NCBI GenBank assembly: GCA_029012165.1
Contig: JAQXLO010000036.1
Span: 1 to 14,513, forward strand
Source: Oscillospiraceae bacterium
Lineage (GTDB): Bacteria > Bacillota > Clostridia > Oscillospirales > Acutalibacteraceae
Direction of reading: 5' to 3'
Length of the DNA: 14,513 nt
A program made the translations under genes and the position numbers. The notes under the pieces are model-generated. The model worked only from the letters and a program-made list of their open reading frames with translations, did no database searches and was not told the DNA's origin. This document shows positions 7,015-13,525 of this stretch, in pieces. Each line of letters begins with the position of its first letter. Position 1 is the stretch's first letter.

Positions 7015-7692
7015 GTTGTTCTTTGTGGGGATCCTTGCGGCGATCATGCCGATAAACTGGGACATGGGCATGGTCTGCAAAGTCACCCGACCGGGACCGG
7101 TCACCACCGTATGGAACAGACCCTCGCCGCCGAACATGATATTCTTCACGCCCTTAACGGTCTGCACGTCGATGCCCACAGACATATCCGCCATGGCGAG
7201 ATATCCCGTGTCCACGATCAGCTGCTCTCCGCTCGCCAGATTATACTCCATGGCGGAGCCGTCGATCTCCAAAAACGCAAGGCCTGTGCCGGAGATCTTC
7301 TGCATGATGAACCCTTCGCCGCCGAAAAAGCCGGAGCCCATTTTCTTTTGGAAATGCACGGAAAGCTGCACGCCCTGCGTTGCCGCAAGGAAAGAGGTCT
7401 TTTGGGCGATGATGGGTCTGTCCGGCGTGATCTCCACCGCACGAATTGCACCGGGGAAACTGCTGGCAAAGGCGATTTTGCCCCTGCCGCCCACGGCGGT
7501 ATAGATGTTCTGGAACAGCCTCTCGCCCGAGAACATCCTGCCCAGCGCTTTGCCGATCCCGCCGCCGGAGGTTTCCATCTGCATATTGGGACTCATCCAC
7601 GCCATGGAACCGCTCTCGGTGATCATCTTTTCTCCCGGCTCCAGCTCGCAGACCACCACCGGCATCGGCTCGCCCATAATTTGATATTTCAT
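7012..7692 (-). CDS. AIM24 / TIGR00266 family protein
   Basis: A 226-residue soluble protein matching the AIM24 family (also TIGR00266) along its length: MKYQIMGEPMPVVVCELEPGE near the start, the ESGSMAWM segment, then GGRGKIAFASSFPG, LAATQGVQLSVHFQKK, SGTGLAFLEIDGS, VDTGYLAMAD and FGGEGLFHTVVTGPG. The family forms a beta-rich trimer-like fold; its biochemical role is not established. There is no signal peptide, so it should be cytoplasmic. Start ATG 7692 is set by AGGAGGG seven bases upstream and by the consensus promoter at 7724-7751. Its stop codon lies inside the end of the palindromic element, and the three small peptide genes follow on the same strand, 185 bp away. Whether it and the peptides work together is unknown. 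Confidence 0.92.
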   Translation of the reverse strand: MKYQIMGEPMPVVVCELEPGEKMITESGSMAWMSPNMQMETSGGGIGKALGRMFSGERLFQNIYTAVGGRGKIAFASSFPGAIRAVEITPDRPIIAQKTSFLAATQGVQLSVHFQKKMGSGFFGGEGFIMQKISGTGLAFLEIDGSAMEYNLASGEQLIVDTGYLAMADMSVGIDVQTVKGVKNIMFGGEGLFHTVVTGPGRVTLQTMPMSQFIGMIAARIPTKNN

Positions 7693-7723
7693 TGCAACGC
7701 CCTCCTGTTTTATGATTACTTTG

Positions 7724-7751
7724 ATTATACCGCTGTCTGCGCAAATGTCAA
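7724..7751 (-). promoter_or_regulatory. Consensus promoter of the AIM24 gene
   Basis: On the minus strand TTGACA (7746-7751), a 16-bp spacer and TATAAT (7724-7729) are both perfect hexamers. It is about 30 bp before the AIM24 start and diverges from the plus-strand promoter at 7769-7796. Confidence 0.92.
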
Positions 7752-7768
7752 TATTTTCGCCGCAGGCA

Positions 7769-7796
7769 TTGTAAAAAAAGAAAAATATGATATAAT
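7769..7796 (+). promoter_or_regulatory. Extended -10 promoter driving the structured segment at 7800-8030
   Basis: TTGTAA (7769-7774), a 16-bp A-rich spacer and TATAAT (7791-7796) with the TGA extended -10 element before it. No start codon with a ribosome binding site follows for about 270 bp; instead a chain of hairpins begins at once. Confidence 0.8.
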
Positions 7797-7799
7797 ACA

Positions 7800-8030
7800 G
7801 CTTGTCGAAAAAGTATTTTCGGCAAGCTGGCAGACTGGCGAGAAAGGATGCCCGATGCCGTTTTCTTCGGGCGATAGGCGTACAAAGGTACTCCGAGCCC
7901 GAAAAAACGGCAAGCATACCATCAGCGGTACGGTTCGATACCGTTTCGCTGATGGTGTTTCACATGGGCTGTCGATACTTCCGGCTTTTTCTGCACTGTC
8001 GTGTATGCGCTCGGGTGCCTTTATCGACAG
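7800..8030 (+). ncRNA. Candidate structured RNA or long leader (unidentified)
   Basis: Between a good promoter and the tautomerase gene lie five hairpins in series. (1) 7800-7827: 12-bp stem GCTTGTCGAAAA/TTTTCGGCAAGC with loop AGTA. (2) 7829-7852: GGCA/TGCC around a purine-rich loop. (3) 7857-7911: long stem GCCGTTTTCTTCGGGC with GCCCGAAAAAACGGC, enclosing GTAC-AAAG-GTAC. (4) 7918-7956: ACCATCAGCG/CGCTGATGGT with an inner stem. (5) 7969-8030: CTGTCGATA/TATCGACAG, nine perfect pairs around a 44-base interior. I see no conserved core of a riboswitch class I know. Hairpin 4 is followed only by GTTTC, so the 3' end is unclear. It may be a free-standing RNA ending near 7962 or a leader reading into the tautomerase gene. 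This segment accounts for the gene-free stretch 7797-8071. Confidence 0.5.
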
Positions 8031-8034
8031 TCTG

Positions 8035-8043
8035 TGATATAAT
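8035..8043 (+). promoter_or_regulatory. Probable extended -10 promoter of the tautomerase-yunB-ligA unit
   Basis: TGATATAAT (8035-8043) is a full extended -10 element, identical to that at 7788-7796. No convincing -35 hexamer is seen 16-18 bp upstream, where hairpin 5 lies. The ATG at 8072 is about 20 bases past the likely transcription start. Confidence 0.5.
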
Positions 8044-8071
8044 ATTCCTATCATTTTTAGGAGGAGTCCCT

Positions 8072-8416
8072 ATGCCCTGTATCAAAACCACCACATCCGT
8101 CCCCGTCAGCGATGCACAGAGAAAAACCCTGCAAGCCCGCTTCGGCAAAGCCATCGAGATCTTTCCCGGCAAATCCGAACGCTGGCTGATGCTCGTCACC
8201 GAGGACAGCAAAAATATTTCTCTCGCCGGCGACGACACCACTCCCGCCGCATGGGTGGAGCTGAGCTTGGTCGGCAAGTCCGACCGCACCCATTTTGAGC
8301 GCATGACGGCAGAGATCTGCACCATCCTCGAAGAAGTGCTTTCCATCCGTCCCGACCGGGTGTATGTGAAATACGAAGAAGTCGAGCACTGGGGCTGGAA
8401 CGGCGGAAACTTTTAA
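8072..8416 (+). CDS. MIF-like phenylpyruvate/dopachrome tautomerase family protein
   Basis: A 114-residue protein of the macrophage migration inhibitory factor family in the tautomerase superfamily. Pro2, which becomes the N-terminal catalytic proline after Met removal, starts the chain (MPCIKTTTSVPVS). The family Lys is present in FPGKSERWLM (Lys34), the active-site strand in WVELSLVGKSD, and the C-terminal pattern IRPDRVYVKYEEVEHWGWNGGNF closely follows the MIF ending PDRVYINYYD...VGWN. The CxxC redox motif of animal MIF is absent. Members act as trimers on keto-enol tautomerisation of aromatic 2-keto acids; the physiological substrate in bacteria is not clear. Start ATG 8072 has AGGAGG seven to eight bases upstream. 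It is followed after 40 bp by yunB on the same strand, with a small hairpin but no terminator between. Confidence 0.9.
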   Translation: MPCIKTTTSVPVSDAQRKTLQARFGKAIEIFPGKSERWLMLVTEDSKNISLAGDDTTPAAWVELSLVGKSDRTHFERMTAEICTILEEVLSIRPDRVYVKYEEVEHWGWNGGNF

Positions 8417-8424
8417 CCCTCTGC

Positions 8425-8448
8425 CCGCATAGGATAACTATGCGGAGG
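8425..8448 (+). promoter_or_regulatory. Hairpin overlapping the ribosome binding site of yunB
   Basis: CCGCATAG (8425-8432) and CTATGCGG (8438-8445) form a perfect 8-bp stem with loop GATAA. The last two G of the stem are the first two bases of the GGAGG ribosome binding site (8444-8448) for the GTG start at 8457. No T-run follows, so it is not a terminator. It may lower yunB translation. Confidence 0.5.
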
Positions 8449-8456
8449 TGGTTTGT

Positions 8457-9089
8457 GTGCGGTACCGGCGGTTTCCCAAGCGCAGGATTTCCAAATCCTG
8501 GTTTCGTCTGTTTGCGGTGCTTGCCCTGACGGCCACTGCTCTGCTGCTGGCAGACGCCCGGCTTCGCCCCCAGCTGCACGCCATGGCCGCCGTGCAGGCG
8601 TGCGCCGCAGAGGAAAGCGCCCTCAACAGCGCCGTGCTCGCCGTGCTGGAAAACGGCAGCTGGGATCGGCTCATCACCGTGGAGCAAAACGCCGACGGCG
8701 TGGTAACGGCCATTCGCACGGATGCCCTGAAGCTCAATTTGCTCAAAAGCCGTATCTCTGCGGCGGCGGAGAGCGTACTCTCCGGCTGCACACAGGTCGT
8801 GCGCATCCCCTTCGGCTCCCTGACGGGGCTGGATATTTTGGCGGGATGCGGTCCCTGCATCCGCATTCCCGTGCAGATGACCGGCTATGCCGCCGCCGAG
8901 ATCGAGAGCGTTTTTTCCGGCGCCGGCATCAACCAGACCATCCATCGTCTTTTCCTGCGTGTCCATGCCGTGGTCTGTCTGTCCATGGCGAAAACGCAGG
9001 AGCAGAAAGAGCTGACATACGAAGTGTGTATTGCCGAAACGGTGATCGTCGGCACGGTGCCGCAGATGTATGCAAACTTAGGAGAATAA
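8457..9089 (+). CDS. yunB: Sporulation protein YunB
   Basis: A 210-residue protein matching the YunB sporulation family: a very basic head (RYRRFPKRR), one membrane helix at about residues 15-32, then an extracytoplasmic domain with the family-typical AVLENGSWDRLITVEQNADG, TALKLNLLKS-like (TDALKLNLLKS) and VRIPFGSLTGLDILAGCGP segments. YunB is known in Bacillus as a mother-cell (sigma-E controlled) sporulation protein of poorly defined biochemical role. I start at GTG 8457 because GGAGG (8444-8448) lies eight bases before it; the in-frame GTG at 8448 overlaps that site and is too close. The stop is two bases before the ATG of ligA, and the ligA ribosome binding site lies within the last codons, suggesting coupled translation. 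No clear sporulation-type promoter is seen directly upstream. Confidence 0.88.
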   Translation: MRYRRFPKRRISKSWFRLFAVLALTATALLLADARLRPQLHAMAAVQACAAEESALNSAVLAVLENGSWDRLITVEQNADGVVTAIRTDALKLNLLKSRISAAAESVLSGCTQVVRIPFGSLTGLDILAGCGPCIRIPVQMTGYAAAEIESVFSGAGINQTIHRLFLRVHAVVCLSMAKTQEQKELTYEVCIAETVIVGTVPQMYANLGE

Positions 9090-9091
9090 CT

Positions 9092-11071
9092 ATGGATTTT
9101 GAAAAAGCCAAGGCTCGTGCACAACAGCTGCGCAGTCTTTTGAACTATTACAGCCGCAAATACTATGCGGACGACGACCCCGTCGTGGAGGACAGGGAAT
9201 ACGATATGCTCCAGCGGGAGCTGCTGCAAATTGAGCAGACCTATCCCGAACTGCAGACGCCCGACTCCCCCACCGTGCGCATCGGCGGCAGTGCAGACGG
9301 GATGTTTGCGCCGGTGGTGCATCCCGTGCGCATGGAGAGTTTGCAGGACGCCTTCAGTGAGGAGGAGCTTTTCGACTTTGCCCGCCGTGTCGGTGAAACC
9401 GTTTCCGATGCACAATTTGTGGTGGAGCCGAAGATCGACGGCTTGTCCGTGTCCCTCGAGTACGAAAACGGCGTCTTTGTCCGTGGCTCCACCCGTGGTG
9501 ACGGCGACACCGGTGAGGATGTGACGGCGAATTTGCGCACCGTGCGTTCCATTCCGCTGGAGCTTTCCGAGCCCCTGCCCTTTATCGAAGTACGGGGCGA
9601 AGTATATATGCCCAAAAGGGCGTTTGCGGAACTGCTCGAACAGCAGGAACTGAACGGGGACAAGCCCTTCAAAAACCCCCGCAACGCCGCCGCAGGCAGT
9701 TTGCGGCAAAAGAATCCGCAGATCACCGCCCGCCGCAAGCTGGACATTTTCGTCTTTAACATCCAGCGCATCGTGGGCAAGGAGCTGCACACCCACAAGC
9801 AGTCGCTGGACTATCTGAAAACGCTGGGCTTTCGCACGGTGCCGGAATACACCCTCGTGTCCTCCATCGAAAAAGCGGTGGAACAGGTGCGGAACATCGG
9901 ACAAAAGCGTGGTACCCTGTCCTACGACATTGACGGCGCCGTGCTCAAGGTGAACGATTTCGCCGCCCGCACACGTCTGGGCAGTACCGCCAAATTTCCC
10001 AAGTGGGCGGTGGCTTTCAAATATCCCCCCGAGGAAAAGCAGACGAAGCTTGTGGATATCGAGGTCGCCGTGGGACGCACCGGGGTGCTCACCCCCACCG
10101 CCATTTTGGAGCCTGTCCTGCTGGCGGGCACGTCCGTCGGCAGAGCCACCCTGCACAATCAGGATTTTATCACGGAAAAGGATATCCGTCTCGGCGACAC
10201 CGTTACCGTGCGCAAGGCGGGCGACATCATCCCTGAAGTCGTCACCGTCCACGCCCACGAAGAAAACAGCGTCCCCTATCTCCTGCCGACACACTGCCCG
10301 TCCTGCGGTGCACCCGTCCTGCGGGAGGAAGGCGAAGCCGCCGTGCGGTGCGTCAACCCCGAGTGTCCCGCACAGCTTTTGCGCAACCTGATCCATTTCT
10401 GCTCCCGGGGCGGCATGGATATGGAGGGCTTCGGCGACTCCGTTTTGGAAAGATTGGTGGAAAAGGGTCTTTTGCACACGGCCGCCGATCTGTACCGTCT
10501 GGACGCCCAGAGCATCATGACCATGGAGGGCTTCCGGGAAAAGAGTGCCGCCAACCTGCTCGCCGCTGTGGAGCAGTCGAAATCGGCGGGACTGGAACGG
10601 CTTCTGTCCGCTTTGGGGATTCGCCATGTGGGCGAAAAGGGCGCCAAGCTCCTCGCCGCACACTTCGGCAATATGGATGCTCTACTGTGTGCCACGGCGG
10701 AGGAGATCGCCTGCATCGAGGGCTTCGGCGGCATTATGGCGCAAAGCGTTTTTGACTTCTTCTCTCTGCCCCAGACCGCCGATCTGATCGCACAGCTTAG
10801 AGACAGCGGTGTTTCCATGCAAAGTACACAGATCGTGCAGGACAAGCGGTTTCAGGGCATGACCTTTGTCCTGACCGGCACTTTGGAAACCATGACCCGC
10901 ACCGAAGCCTCCGAAACGATCGAGCGCTTCGGCGGCAAGGCGTCGTCCTCCGTCTCCAAAAAGACCACCTATGTGGTGGCAGGGAGCGAAGCGGGCAGTA
11001 AACTGCAAAAGGCGCAGACCCTCGGTGTGCCCGTCCTGACGGAGCAGGAGTTCCTCGCCCTGTGTCAATAA
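9092..11071 (+). CDS. ligA: NAD-dependent DNA ligase LigA
   Basis: A complete 659-residue ligase that seals nicks in replication and repair using NAD+. An N-terminal Ia region (about 1-65) is followed by the adenylation domain with the nucleotidyl lysine Lys114 in KIDG, RGSTRGDGDTGEDVT, FIEVRGEVYM, NPRNAAAGSLRQ and KWAVAFKYPPEE. The OB-fold has GRTGVLTPTAILEPV and GRATLHN. A Cys4 zinc finger (Cys402, Cys405, Cys420, Cys425), helix-hairpin-helix repeats and a C-terminal BRCT domain (about 585-659, FQGMTFVLTGTL to the end) complete the normal order. Length is usual for the family. The ribosome binding site GGAG is inside the end of yunB, seven bases before ATG 9092. The last seven bases overlap the convergent rubrerythrin gene, and no terminator is seen after it. 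Confidence 0.98.
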   Translation: MDFEKAKARAQQLRSLLNYYSRKYYADDDPVVEDREYDMLQRELLQIEQTYPELQTPDSPTVRIGGSADGMFAPVVHPVRMESLQDAFSEEELFDFARRVGETVSDAQFVVEPKIDGLSVSLEYENGVFVRGSTRGDGDTGEDVTANLRTVRSIPLELSEPLPFIEVRGEVYMPKRAFAELLEQQELNGDKPFKNPRNAAAGSLRQKNPQITARRKLDIFVFNIQRIVGKELHTHKQSLDYLKTLGFRTVPEYTLVSSIEKAVEQVRNIGQKRGTLSYDIDGAVLKVNDFAARTRLGSTAKFPKWAVAFKYPPEEKQTKLVDIEVAVGRTGVLTPTAILEPVLLAGTSVGRATLHNQDFITEKDIRLGDTVTVRKAGDIIPEVVTVHAHEENSVPYLLPTHCPSCGAPVLREEGEAAVRCVNPECPAQLLRNLIHFCSRGGMDMEGFGDSVLERLVEKGLLHTAADLYRLDAQSIMTMEGFREKSAANLLAAVEQSKSAGLERLLSALGIRHVGEKGAKLLAAHFGNMDALLCATAEEIACIEGFGGIMAQSVFDFFSLPQTADLIAQLRDSGVSMQSTQIVQDKRFQGMTFVLTGTLETMTRTEASETIERFGGKASSSVSKKTTYVVAGSEAGSKLQKAQTLGVPVLTEQEFLALCQ

Positions 11072-11595
11072 TCCTCTGTATATAAAGAAAAGCAGGACTG
11101 GGGGAACCCGCAGACCGGGCAGACGTGGGGGGCATATTTGCCGTATTGCAGTCCGCCGCAGATCCGGCAGACCCAGTAGCACTCCTGCTGCTTGCGGAAC
11201 ACATCCCCCGTTCGCAGATTTTCCGACAGGATCGTGAACCGCCGTGCGTGGTTTTCCTCCACTGCGGAAAGCTGTCGGAACAGTTCCGCCGTCCCCGGAA
11301 AACCGTCCTTTTCCGCTTCGTCGGCAAACTGCTTATAGGGTGCCGCCTTTTCCCGCTGCACCGCATCGTCCAAATTCTCCTGCGTGGTGGGGATTTGGCA
11401 CTGATGCCGGATTTCAAACAGCAGTCCGGCGTGTTCCAACTCGTTGTCCGCTGTGCTGTTGAGCAGGTCGGCGATCTGCAAGTACCCCTCCGCTTTCGCC
11501 TTTTTGGCGTACAGCCGATACAGGGAGGACAGCTCCAGTTCCTGCGACAGCGCTTTGCGCACATTTTCCCCTGTCCGGCTTTCGTGCATCTGCAT
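11065..11595 (-). CDS. Rubrerythrin
   Basis: A 176-residue non-haem iron protein that reduces hydrogen peroxide in anaerobes. The ferritin-like diiron part (about 10-125) has QELELSSLYRLYA (helix 1 Glu), NELEH (Glu52-x-x-His55) and AVEENHARR (Glu113-x-x-His116). The C-terminal rubredoxin domain binds one iron through Cys143, Cys146, Cys159 and Cys162 (CRIC...CPVC). The third helix reads NLDDAVQREKAAPYKQFA, about three residues shorter than the classic rubrerythrin form with two Glu ligands (GExxE), so one ligand may be missing or shifted. Start ATG 11595 has GGAGGTGA seven bases upstream. The gene overlaps the end of ligA by seven bases on the opposite strand; it is probably a single-gene unit. 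No convincing promoter was picked out for it. Confidence 0.93.
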   Translation of the reverse strand: MQMHESRTGENVRKALSQELELSSLYRLYAKKAKAEGYLQIADLLNSTADNELEHAGLLFEIRHQCQIPTTQENLDDAVQREKAAPYKQFADEAEKDGFPGTAELFRQLSAVEENHARRFTILSENLRTGDVFRKQQECYWVCRICGGLQYGKYAPHVCPVCGFPQSCFSLYTEDY

Positions 11596-11658
11596 ACATT
11601 GCTCACCTCCATACCGTAAATGTATGCGCCGACTTGTCCGTGTAGTACAAATTCACCC

Positions 11659-11687
11659 TTGCGCACGGTCATTTTTCATGTTAAGAT
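11659..11687 (+). promoter_or_regulatory. Possible promoter of the metallophosphoesterase gene
   Basis: TTGCGC (11659-11664), a 17-bp spacer and TAAGAT (11682-11687) with a TGT extended -10. The hexamers are weak matches but the spacing and position, about 20 bp before the GGGAGG site, fit. Confidence 0.4.
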
Positions 11688-11709
11688 AATTCAAAAGGGA
11701 GGAACGAAC

Positions 11710-13425
11710 ATGAAAAAATGCATCTCTGTTATACTGACCCTCGCAATTCTCGCCGGTATGTGTGCCGTCGCCGTCTCTGCAAAGACGCAGGACGCCGATC
11801 TGCGCATCGCCGTTGCGTCCGACCTGCACTACAATCTGCCCCGTGAAGAGCTTGCCGCTCCCGAAATCGGCACGGTCAACAGTGACCTTTACTGGTACGC
11901 CAACCGCCGCGCCGATATGGAGGACGAGAGCGGGTTCATCATCGATGCATTCCTCAAGCAGTGCGCCGAGAACGACTATGACTATGTGCTGATCTCCGGC
12001 GACCTTGCCGACCACGGCAAGCGCATTCCTCAGGAGCACACGGATGTTGCCGCAAAGTTCGCCAAGTTTGAAGCCGAGACCGGCAAACAGGTGTTCGTTA
12101 TCAACGGCAACCACGATTTCAGCAGCTATGAGGGCGAGACGAACATGGAGGATTTCAAAAAAATCTATGCCGACTTCGGCTACGATCAGGCGCTGTATAT
12201 CGACCCCGACTCCTGCTCCTACACCGCAAACCTCGGCGACAAATACCGCCTGATCGCACTGGACAGCTGCGACTACAGCAAGTCCACCGAGGACGGCATG
12301 ACGCTCGAAAAGCTGAACTTTGTCAAGCGTGAAGCCGCCAACGCCAAAAAGGACGGACGCTATCCCATCGTCATGATGCACCACAACCTGCTGGATCATA
12401 TGCCCATGCAGCGCATCATCAGCCGCAACTTCATTGTCCGTTTCCACTACACCACCGCAGAACTGTTCGCCAACTGGGGCATCCGTGTGGTGCTGACCGG
12501 TCACGAGCATTGCAGTGACACGGCGGTTTACACCAGCAAGCTGGGCAACAAGATCTACGACTTCGCCACCACAGCGCTGACCATGTACCCGCTGGCGTTC
12601 CGTGAGCTGTCCTTTACGGACGAGCAGATCACCTACACCGACGTCACCGTGCAAAAGATCGACACCGACGCCCTGCAGGCCGCCGTCAAGGGCTACAGCG
12701 AAGAGCAGATCGCTCGGATGAACGAGGATCTGAACGCCTATGCCAAGGGCTTCCTCAAGGCAGGCGTGGAGTACCGTCTGTGGCTGTCCATGACCATGGA
12801 GAAGATGGGCATCCAGGAGAGCGACTTCTTCTACGACGCCGCAAACACCTTCTTCGGCAGACTGAACGAACTGCTGACCATGCCGCTGTACGGGGAAAAC
12901 AGTGTACAGGAACTCGCCCGGGAATACAACATCGACATCCCCGACAGCGACTACAAGACGGCGTGGGACATCGCCACGGAATTTGTCGCCATGCACTACG
13001 CCGGCGAGGAGCATTACGGTCCCGACAGCACGGAAATGACCGTCTTTATGCGTGTGGTCAACCTCATTCTCCACGAGGATCTTTCCCATTTCAGCGATGA
13101 AATTCTGCTCAAGGGCGCCAACAAGATCCTTGCCAACACCGGCTTGACGCCGATCTCCTCTTCCCTGAATAAACTCGGCTGCAGGATGTTCGGCTCCGTG
13201 AGTGCAGGGGAATTTTTCCTGCTGGTGCTGGTTGCCCCGTTCCTGTATGAATTCGCCGTGGACACTGACGGCGTCAACGACAACCGAGGCACCATCGAGG
13301 GCAGCGGCGTCAGCGGAAGTGCGAAGAATGTTACTGCGCGCATCGGCAGTGTGTTTGCCGACATCTGGACATATATTCAGAATTTCTTCTTCATCCTCTC
13401 CCGTGTATTGCGCATCTCTTATTGA
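11710..13425 (+). CDS. Exported calcineurin-like metallophosphoesterase
   Basis: A 571-residue protein. Residues 1-24 are a signal peptide (MKKCISVILTLAILAG..., cleavage likely after AVSA); there is no lipobox and no LPxTG. The metallophosphoesterase fold spans about 30-320 with all dimetal motifs: SDLH (Asp38, His40), GDLADHG (Asp98), GNHD (Asn134, His135), MMHH (His224, His225) and GHEH (His265, His267). The remaining 240 residues are mostly helical with a hydrophobic stretch (EFFLLVLVAPFLYEF) and an aromatic end (FFFILSRVLRISY), which may associate with the membrane; I do not recognise this part. It should hydrolyse phosphate esters outside the cell, but the substrate cannot be read from the sequence. 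ATG 11710 has GGGAGG seven bases upstream. The gene stands alone and ends before the terminator at 13487-13525. Confidence 0.9.
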   Translation: MKKCISVILTLAILAGMCAVAVSAKTQDADLRIAVASDLHYNLPREELAAPEIGTVNSDLYWYANRRADMEDESGFIIDAFLKQCAENDYDYVLISGDLADHGKRIPQEHTDVAAKFAKFEAETGKQVFVINGNHDFSSYEGETNMEDFKKIYADFGYDQALYIDPDSCSYTANLGDKYRLIALDSCDYSKSTEDGMTLEKLNFVKREAANAKKDGRYPIVMMHHNLLDHMPMQRIISRNFIVRFHYTTAELFANWGIRVVLTGHEHCSDTAVYTSKLGNKIYDFATTALTMYPLAFRELSFTDEQITYTDVTVQKIDTDALQAAVKGYSEEQIARMNEDLNAYAKGFLKAGVEYRLWLSMTMEKMGIQESDFFYDAANTFFGRLNELLTMPLYGENSVQELAREYNIDIPDSDYKTAWDIATEFVAMHYAGEEHYGPDSTEMTVFMRVVNLILHEDLSHFSDEILLKGANKILANTGLTPISSSLNKLGCRMFGSVSAGEFFLLVLVAPFLYEFAVDTDGVNDNRGTIEGSGVSGSAKNVTARIGSVFADIWTYIQNFFFILSRVLRISY

Positions 13426-13486
13426 TCTGTCCAAAGCCGCTCGCCCTTTCCGTGATGTTCTTAACGGAGAATTGGTGGGTGGTATG

Positions 13487-13525
13487 TAACCGGAAGGTGT
13501 AAAAACCTTCCGGTTATTACTTTTT
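13487..13525 (+). terminator. Rho-independent terminator after the metallophosphoesterase gene
   Basis: A perfect 12-bp stem TAACCGGAAGGT/ACCTTCCGGTTA with loop GTAAAA is followed by TTACTTTTT. The T-run supports plus-strand termination; on the minus strand the same stem lies just after the recombinase stop but lacks a T-run. Confidence 0.88.

Noticed and set aside
8425..8448. Terminator between the tautomerase gene and yunB, or a sigma-E -10 (CATAGGAT)
   Set aside because: There is no T-run after the stem, and no fitting sigma-E -35 element lies at the proper distance upstream.
11601..11700. Promoter for rubrerythrin on the minus strand
   Set aside because: TTGTAC and TACATT occur but with a 20-bp spacing and poor hexamers; nothing convincing could be chosen.
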